Of a stretch of 7,862 nt of DNA, positions 6,538-7,862 are shown piece after piece. The stretch is from Gammaproteobacteria bacterium (GTDB taxonomy: Bacteria; Pseudomonadota; Gammaproteobacteria; UBA9339). The DNA is taken from assembly GCA_018814965.1 (NCBI GenBank), contig JAHIYS010000150.1, positions 1-7,862 on the forward strand, read 5' to 3'. Positions within the stretch are counted from its first letter, which is position 1. The number at the start of each line of letters is the position of its first letter. Both the position numbers and the translations under genes were made by a program. The notes beneath the pieces were generated by a model, which worked only from the letters and a program-made list of their open reading frames with translations, was not told the origin of the DNA and searched no databases.

Positions 6538-7862
6538 ATGACAAACCCTATAAAACTGTCAACACTTACTTCGATAAGTCCACTATGTGGTCGATATGCA
6601 GAACAATTAACCGATACCTCACCGCTGTTTTGCGATCTACATCTAACCCTGATACGACTTACCGTAGAAATAGAGTGGCTAAAAACCCTAGCTAGCAATC
6701 CAAAAATTAAAGAGATTAAACCTCTTGATCGTAAAAGCTTATTGTTTTTACACAATATAATTGCACATTTTGAAATAAAAGACCTCGAACGGATTAGAGA
6801 ACTGGAAAAACAAACCAATCATGACGTAAAAGCTATTGAATATTTCCTTAAAGAGAAACTCTCAGAAGATAAAACTCTAAAAAAATATCAAGAATTCGTC
6901 CATTTTGGCTGTACCTCTGATGATATTAACAATCTAAGCTACGCAATTACCCTTAGCAACGCTCGCGATGAAATATTGCTTCCATATATGAAGGGAACCA
7001 TCTTACAACTAGAAGAGATGGCATATGACTATGCCAAAATCCCAATGCTTGCCAGAACTCACGGCCAGGCGGCTTCGCCAACTACTTTTGGTAAAGAGAT
7101 GGCTAATTTTGCCTACCGCCTAACCAGACAATATGACTATTTACTAATCACCCCAATTCTCGGCAAATTTAATGGTGCAGTTGGTAATTTTAACGCCCAT
7201 ATGGCGGCCTATCCTGAAATTGATTGGCAAAAAATAGAACAAAAATTTATAGAAAAATTTGACCTTATCTCCAACCCATACACCACTCAGATTGAACCAC
7301 ATGACTGGCTTGCTGAATACTGCGATATTTTAGCTCGCTTTAACACCATAACTATCGGCCTCTGTCGCGATATTTGGGGCTACATCTCCATTGGTTATTT
7401 AAAACAAAAAGTAAAATCTAACGAGGTCGGCTCATCCACCATGCCCCATAAAATCAATCCGATCGATTTTGAAAATGCTGAAGGAAACCTTGGGATTGCA
7501 AATGCACTTCTTAACCATTTTTCAAGTAAACTTCCTATTTCACGCTGGCAAAGAGATCTAACAGACTCTACTGTAATGCGTAATTTAGGCGTTGCTGTTG
7601 GGCATTCTGTTTTGGCATACAAATCCCTAGAAAAAGGATTAAATAAGCTTACAGTTGATCATAAGGCGCTTAAAGATGATCTCAACAACCATTGGGAGAT
7701 ATTAGCAGAAGCGGTTCAAACAGTGATGCGTCGCCACAATATTGAAAACCCATATGAACAGATGAAAAATCTAACTCGTGGGCAAAAAATAGATAAAAAA
7801 ATACTGCATAAATTCATTAAAAAACTAGATATCCCTCTAAAAGCCAAGCAAAGATTGCTTAA
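6538..7862 (+). CDS. purB: Adenylosuccinate lyase, 3' end outside window
   Basis: PurB is a cytoplasmic enzyme of purine synthesis. It releases fumarate from SAICAR and from adenylosuccinate, serving both IMP and AMP synthesis. The window holds 441 residues; E. coli PurB is about 456, so only about 15 are missing. The match to E. coli PurB, as I remember it, runs the whole length: SPLCGRY (14-20), TNHDVKAIEYFLKEKL (93-108), FGCTSDDINNLS (123-134), ARTHGQAASPT (172-182) with H175 as the expected catalytic histidine, GAVGNFNAH (213-221), NPYTTQIEPHD (246-256), GSSTMPHKINPIDFEN (298-313) with the catalytic serine in the mobile loop, and SRWQRDLTDSTVMRNL (335-350). No frameshift or missing key residue is seen. 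The ribosome site is weak (GAGAG about 10 bases upstream). It is a housekeeping gene beside, not part of, the polysaccharide operon. Confidence 0.97.
   Translation, partial: MTNPIKLSTLTSISPLCGRYAEQLTDTSPLFCDLHLTLIRLTVEIEWLKTLASNPKIKEIKPLDRKSLLFLHNIIAHFEIKDLERIRELEKQTNHDVKAIEYFLKEKLSEDKTLKKYQEFVHFGCTSDDINNLSYAITLSNARDEILLPYMKGTILQLEEMAYDYAKIPMLARTHGQAASPTTFGKEMANFAYRLTRQYDYLLITPILGKFNGAVGNFNAHMAAYPEIDWQKIEQKFIEKFDLISNPYTTQIEPHDWLAEYCDILARFNTITIGLCRDIWGYISIGYLKQKVKSNEVGSSTMPHKINPIDFENAEGNLGIANALLNHFSSKLPISRWQRDLTDSTVMRNLGVAVGHSVLAYKSLEKGLNKLTVDHKALKDDLNNHWEILAEAVQTVMRRHNIENPYEQMKNLTRGQKIDKKILHKFIKKLDIPLKAKQRLL

Noticed and set aside
6486..6818. 110-residue open frame on the minus strand opposite the start of purB
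   Set aside because: It lies antisense to a clear purB reading frame, its translation looks like no protein I recognise, and its amino-acid make-up (many Ser and Arg) is typical of an antisense shadow.

Overview
The window is the edge of a surface-polysaccharide (O-antigen or capsule-like) locus that starts beside the housekeeping gene purB. Six genes on the minus strand (right to left: wzz-type chain-length regulator, WbpE-like sugar aminotransferase, large multi-pass membrane protein, split transketolase N-half, split transketolase C-half, SDR-family sugar epimerase/reductase) fill about 1-6411. purB (adenylosuccinate lyase) reads the other way from 6538 and leaves the window about 15 residues short of the expected end. 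The SDR gene leaves the window at position 1, so the locus probably continues to the left.

Organism: PurB is of the roughly 456-residue E. coli type, and the aminotransferase closely matches what I remember of Pseudomonas aeruginosa WbpE. Both point to a gamma- or betaproteobacterium. The DNA is AT-rich: hand-counted 60-base lines give about 18-38% GC over most of the window, rising to about 40-53% in much of the leftmost 1.3 kb. A low-GC gammaproteobacterium is a reasonable guess; I cannot name a genus.

Layout: the 126-base gap between wzz and purB is the only sizeable non-coding stretch and must hold the divergent promoters. A perfect TATAAT at 6481-6486 is suitably placed for purB. The minus-strand genes have gaps of 35, 49 and 35 bases, then overlaps of 4 and 11 bases. 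I see no terminator hairpin between them, so they look like one operon. The three overlapping genes (2443 down to 1) form the tightest unit.

How the genes may work together: Wzz implies Wzx/Wzy-type polymer assembly with controlled chain length. The aminotransferase makes a 3-amino sugar nucleotide, most likely on the UDP-2,3-diacetamido-uronic acid route. The membrane protein resembles a GT-C glycosyltransferase. The transketolase pair coupled to an SDR is the least ordinary part. A plausible but unproven reading is that it moves a two-carbon ketol unit in making an unusual, possibly branched, sugar for the polymer, and that the SDR reduces or epimerises the product. No RNA genes, CRISPR arrays, insertion sequences or attachment sites were seen.
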